Assembly (NCBI GenBank): GCA_021782815.1 | Contig: JAJXUO010000013.1 | Span: 1-62,286, forward strand | DNA from: Pseudomonadota bacterium | GTDB taxonomy: Bacteria; Pseudomonadota; Alphaproteobacteria; Rhodospirillales; Magnetospirillaceae | DNA length: 62,286 nucleotides | Reading direction: 5' to 3' | Shown here: one piece after another, positions 59,530 through 62,286 of the stretch | Numbering within the stretch: the stretch's first letter is position 1 | How the letters are laid out: the number at the start of each line of letters is the position of its first letter | The notes under the pieces: generated by a model | Database searches by the model: none | What the model saw: the letters and a program-made list of their open reading frames with translations, nothing else | Told to the model about the DNA's origin: nothing | Translations under genes and position numbers: made by a program

Positions 59530-61431
59530 TTATTCGGCCAGACCTAAGGCGCCGCTCAGGCGCTCCACCGCCTGGCCGGCCAGGGCCTGGCGGATGCCGC
59601 GGTCCATGCGCCGTTCGGCAAAGCTTTGGCTGGCGGCGTCGAGGGCCTGGGCGGCGTCGCTCACGGCCTCGCGGCCGCCGGTGGCGCAGGCCTCGTCCAG
59701 GCCGGCCAGGGCCTGATCGATGGTGCGGCGTTCAGACGGGCTCAAAAGATCGCCGTCGGCGGCCAGGGCGGCCCGCACCGCCAGGGCGGCGCGGCGGGCT
59801 TCCACCACCGCCTCGGCATGCAGGCGGGTTTCCATGTCCTCGCGGGCATGCAGCATGGAGGCCTGAAGTATTGCCGCCATTTCCTCTTCCGACAGGCCGT
59901 AGGAGGGTTTGACCGCCACCTGTTGCAGGGTGCCGGTGGTGGTTTCCTGGGCCGAGACGGTGAGCAGGCCGTCGGCATCGACGCAGAAGCCGACACGGAT
60001 GCGCGCCGCCCCCGCCGTCATCGGCGGAATGCCGCGCAGCTCAAAGCGGGCCAGCGAACGGCATTGGTCCACCATTTCGCGCTCGCCCTGCAGCACATGG
60101 ATGGCCATGGCGGTCTGGCCGTCCTGATAGGTGGTGAACTCCTGGGCCAGGGCCACCGGAATGGGGGTGTTGCGCGGGATGACCTTTTCCACGATGCCGC
60201 CCATGGTTTCCAGCCCCAGGCTCAAGGGGGTGACGTCCAGCAGCAGGGTGTCGGACCCCACGGTCAGGGCCTCGGCCTGGCGGGCGGCGCCCACCGCCAC
60301 CACCTCGTCGGGGTTGATATCGGAGAGCGGCGGGCGGCCGAACAGCGCCGCCACCCCGGCCCGCACCAGCGGCATGCGGGTGGAGCCGCCCACCAGCACC
60401 ACGCCCCGGATGGCCTCGGGCGTCAGGCCGGCCTCATCGATCACGGCGCGGCAAATGGCCAGGCTGCGTCCCACCAGCGGGCGGGCCAGCTCTTCCAACT
60501 GGGCGCGGCTCAAGCTATGGCGGCTGGCGCGGCCGTCGATCTCCAGGGTCCAGTCCCCGGTTTCGTGGTCGCTTAAATATTCCTTGGCGGCGCGGGCCGC
60601 CAGCAGGGCCTGCTTGGCGGCGCCGGAGCTGACGGCGCTCTCGCCCTGAAGGGCGCGCTCGGCCAGGAAACGCTCGGCCACGGCATGGTCGATATCGTCG
60701 CCGCCCAAGGCGGCGTCGCCGCCGGTGGCCAGCACCTGGAACACGCCCTTTTCCATGGTCAGCAGCGAAACGTCGAAGGTGCCGCCGCCCAGATCGTAAA
60801 CCGCGTACAGCCCCTCGGCGCCGTGATCGAGACCATAGGCCAGAGCGGCGGCGGTGGGCTCGTTGACCAGGCGCAGCACCTCCAGCCCGGCCAGGCGGGC
60901 GGCGTCCTTGGTGGCGGTGCGGGCGGCATCGTCGAAATAGGCCGGCACGGTGATCACGGCGCGGCTGACCGCGCGGCCCTGCAGCGCCGCCTCGGCGCGC
61001 TGGCGCAGGGCGGTCAGGATCTCGGCGGAGACCTCCACCGGGCTGATGGCGCGGGCCCCCACCTGCAAGCGCAGCATGCCGCCGGCCGAGGCCGGGGCCA
61101 GGGCGTGCGGCAGGGTGCCGGCCAGGCGTTTCACCTCGTCGGCGCCACGGCCCATCAGGCGTTTGACCGAGCTGATCACCTGGTCGGGGCGGCTGGCGAG
61201 GGCGGCGCGGGCGGCATGGCCGACCTCCACGCCGCCATCCTCGCCGTAGGCCACCACCGAGGGCAGCAGGGTGTGGCCGGCGGCGTCGGTCAGCACCTCG
61301 GCGGCGCCGTCGAGGGCGATGGCCACCACCGAATTGGTGGTGCCGAGATCGATGCCCACGGCGGCCCCGGCCTCCTGTTCGTGCGGGGCCGGGGTCATGC
61401 CCGGTTCATGGATCTGCAGCAGGTTAGACAT
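59530..61431 (-). CDS. hscA: Hsp70-type Fe-S assembly chaperone HscA
   Basis: A 633-residue Hsp70. VGIDLGTTNSVVAIA (ATP site), YDLGGGTFDVSLL and VLVGGSTRMPLVRAGV form the ATPase; the substrate domain contains DVTPLSLGLETMGG. Length and isc context give HscA, not DnaK. It releases Fe-S clusters from IscU. The ATG at 61431 overlaps the iscA stop by 8 bp. No hscB co-chaperone gene lies beside it. Confidence 0.93.
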   Translation of the reverse strand: MSNLLQIHEPGMTPAPHEQEAGAAVGIDLGTTNSVVAIALDGAAEVLTDAAGHTLLPSVVAYGEDGGVEVGHAARAALASRPDQVISSVKRLMGRGADEVKRLAGTLPHALAPASAGGMLRLQVGARAISPVEVSAEILTALRQRAEAALQGRAVSRAVITVPAYFDDAARTATKDAARLAGLEVLRLVNEPTAAALAYGLDHGAEGLYAVYDLGGGTFDVSLLTMEKGVFQVLATGGDAALGGDDIDHAVAERFLAERALQGESAVSSGAAKQALLAARAAKEYLSDHETGDWTLEIDGRASRHSLSRAQLEELARPLVGRSLAICRAVIDEAGLTPEAIRGVVLVGGSTRMPLVRAGVAALFGRPPLSDINPDEVVAVGAARQAEALTVGSDTLLLDVTPLSLGLETMGGIVEKVIPRNTPIPVALAQEFTTYQDGQTAMAIHVLQGEREMVDQCRSLARFELRGIPPMTAGAARIRVGFCVDADGLLTVSAQETTTGTLQQVAVKPSYGLSEEEMAAILQASMLHAREDMETRLHAEAVVEARRAALAVRAALAADGDLLSPSERRTIDQALAGLDEACATGGREAVSDAAQALDAASQSFAERRMDRGIRQALAGQAVERLSGALGLAE

Positions 61432-61768
61432 GGAAGGATTCGCCGCAGCCGCAGCGGCCTTTTTCGTTGGGATTGCGGAAAACGAAGCCGCCCTGCAGCT
61501 TATCCTCCACATAGTCCATCTCGGTGCCGAAAATGAACATGCCGGCCTTGGGATCGATCAGCACCGTCACCCCGTGCTGTTGCACCACCTCGTCCAGGCC
61601 GGAGAGTTCGTCGGCATATTCCAGGCTGTAGGAGAGGCCCGAGCAGCCCTTGCTGCGCACGCCGATGCGGATGCCGGCCGAGGGCTTGCCGCGCCGCTCC
61701 AGAAGGGCGGCGATCTGGCGGGCGGCAGCCTCGGTCACGGTGATGGGGGCGGGGCGCTCCTGGCTCAT
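61424..61768 (-). CDS. iscA: A-type Fe-S carrier IscA
   Basis: A 114-residue protein with the three cluster cysteines, one in KGCSGLSY and two in GRCGCGESF. It carries iron or Fe-S clusters to target proteins. The ATG overlaps the iscU stop (ATGA). Confidence 0.94.
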   Translation of the reverse strand: MSQERPAPITVTEAAARQIAALLERRGKPSAGIRIGVRSKGCSGLSYSLEYADELSGLDEVVQQHGVTVLIDPKAGMFIFGTEMDYVEDKLQGGFVFRNPNEKGRCGCGESFHV

Positions 61769-62160
61769 TCCGGGTCCTCCTGGGGGATTTTGCGGCGGTA
61801 ATCGGCGATGGCGGCCTTGATGGCGTCCTCGGCCAGCACCGAACAGTGGATCTTCACCGGCGGCAGGGCCAGATGCTGGGCGATGTCGGTGTTCTTGATG
61901 GCCGCCGCCTCGTCCAGGGTCTTGCCCTTGACCCATTCGGTCACCAGCGAGCTGGAGGCGATGGCCGAGCCGCAGCCGAAGGTCTTGAACTTGGCGTCCT
62001 CGATGATGCCCTCGGCGCTGACCTTGATCTGTAGCTTCATGACGTCGCCGCAGGCGGGCGCGCCCACCAGGCCGGTGCCCACGGCGGCGTCGGCCTGGTC
62101 GAGGGCCCCCACATTGCGGGGATGTTCGTAATGATCCACCACTGTGTCGCTGTAAGACAT
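61765..62160 (-). CDS. iscU: Fe-S scaffold protein IscU
   Basis: A 131-residue protein. Cluster ligands are seen in GAPACGDVMKLQI, KTFGCGSAIASSS and KIHCSVLAEDAI; LPPVKIHCS is the HscA-recognition LPPVK. Clusters form here with sulfur from IscS. It starts 28 bp after the iscS stop. Confidence 0.96.
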   Translation of the reverse strand: MSYSDTVVDHYEHPRNVGALDQADAAVGTGLVGAPACGDVMKLQIKVSAEGIIEDAKFKTFGCGSAIASSSLVTEWVKGKTLDEAAAIKNTDIAQHLALPPVKIHCSVLAEDAIKAAIADYRRKIPQEDPE

Positions 62161-62188
62161 GGCGTTCCCTGCTCCTCGCGCGCGGCCG

Positions 62189-62286
62189 TCAGTGCTCGGC
62201 CCATTGGATGGCTTTAATGTCGATGCCTTCGAGATGCATGTCCCAAAGGGGGCTCAAGGCCCGCAGCCGGGTCACCGCCTCGGCGA
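62189..62286 (-). CDS. iscS: Cysteine desulfurase IscS, C-terminal end (cut by window edge)
   Basis: The last 32 codons read ...[22 protein letters not shown] and stop, the typical IscS C-terminus that contacts IscU. The rest lies beyond the window. It is the upstream gene of iscU-iscA-hscA. Confidence 0.9.
   Translation of the reverse strand, partial: AEAVTRLRALSPLWDMHLEGIDIKAIQWAEH

Overview
This GC-rich window looks like chromosome of a free-living alphaproteobacterium, most likely a Rhodospirillaceae member of the Magnetospirillum/Phaeospirillum type. That placement is inferred from the sequence: a SAM-II riboswitch before metZ, a GTTC-N7-GTTC LexA box before recA, a ModE/molbindin system, short near-identical flagellins, and TPR/GT9-like proteins among the flagellar genes. 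No search was run.

Layout. (1) 0.2-13.4 kb: a surface-sugar cluster, almost all on the minus strand. It runs from kdsD and a GmhA-like isomerase through two nucleotide-sugar epimerases, a nucleotidyltransferase/PfkB-kinase fusion, a HAD phosphatase, a small-molecule kinase, a split transketolase, a 2OG-Fe(II) oxygenase, an LIC12192-type protein, a radical SAM enzyme and methyltransferases. Most of these genes overlap, so they probably form one operon making an unusual sugar. (2) 13.6-30.9 kb: flagellar region with four flagellins, fliD, two fliS, an FlhB-C-domain protein, fliO and fliP, an ECF sigma factor, and four large proteins of the glycosyltransferase, TPR or HAD type that may modify flagellin or surface glycans. 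(3) 30.9-43.8 kb: housekeeping genes: recA, a gate-domain membrane protein, cimA-trmJ-bluB, a PAS histidine kinase, small proteins, an OmpA-type lipoprotein, metZ under a SAM-II riboswitch with an attenuator-like terminator, fabI and tRNA-Gly(CCC).

(4) 43.8-51.0 kb: an integrative element inserted in the 3' half of tRNA-Gly, bounded by a perfect 47-bp direct repeat. It carries a tyrosine integrase, a serine resolvase with an adjacent imperfect palindrome, a HUH-type replication protein, iteron-like repeats and an excisionase-like protein. Its cargo is AT-richer and consists of two overlapping genes: a SIR2-Ser/Thr-kinase fusion and a PP2C phosphatase. This is the best candidate for a poorly described system, probably defence or stress signalling.

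(5) 51.1-52.5 kb: two toxin-antitoxin modules (higBA and AbrB/Doc) directly beyond attR. (6) 52.6-62.3 kb: uraA-upp, the molybdate genes (modABC with a NifX-like gene, mop, modE) and an isc operon (iscS-iscU-iscA-hscA and an fmdB-like gene) that runs off the right edge.

Two dispersed repeat families occupy intergenic spaces. One is a multi-hairpin element of about 100-180 bp whose stems change by compensatory pairs between copies. The other is a pair of about 130-bp repeats flanking the GmhA-like gene.
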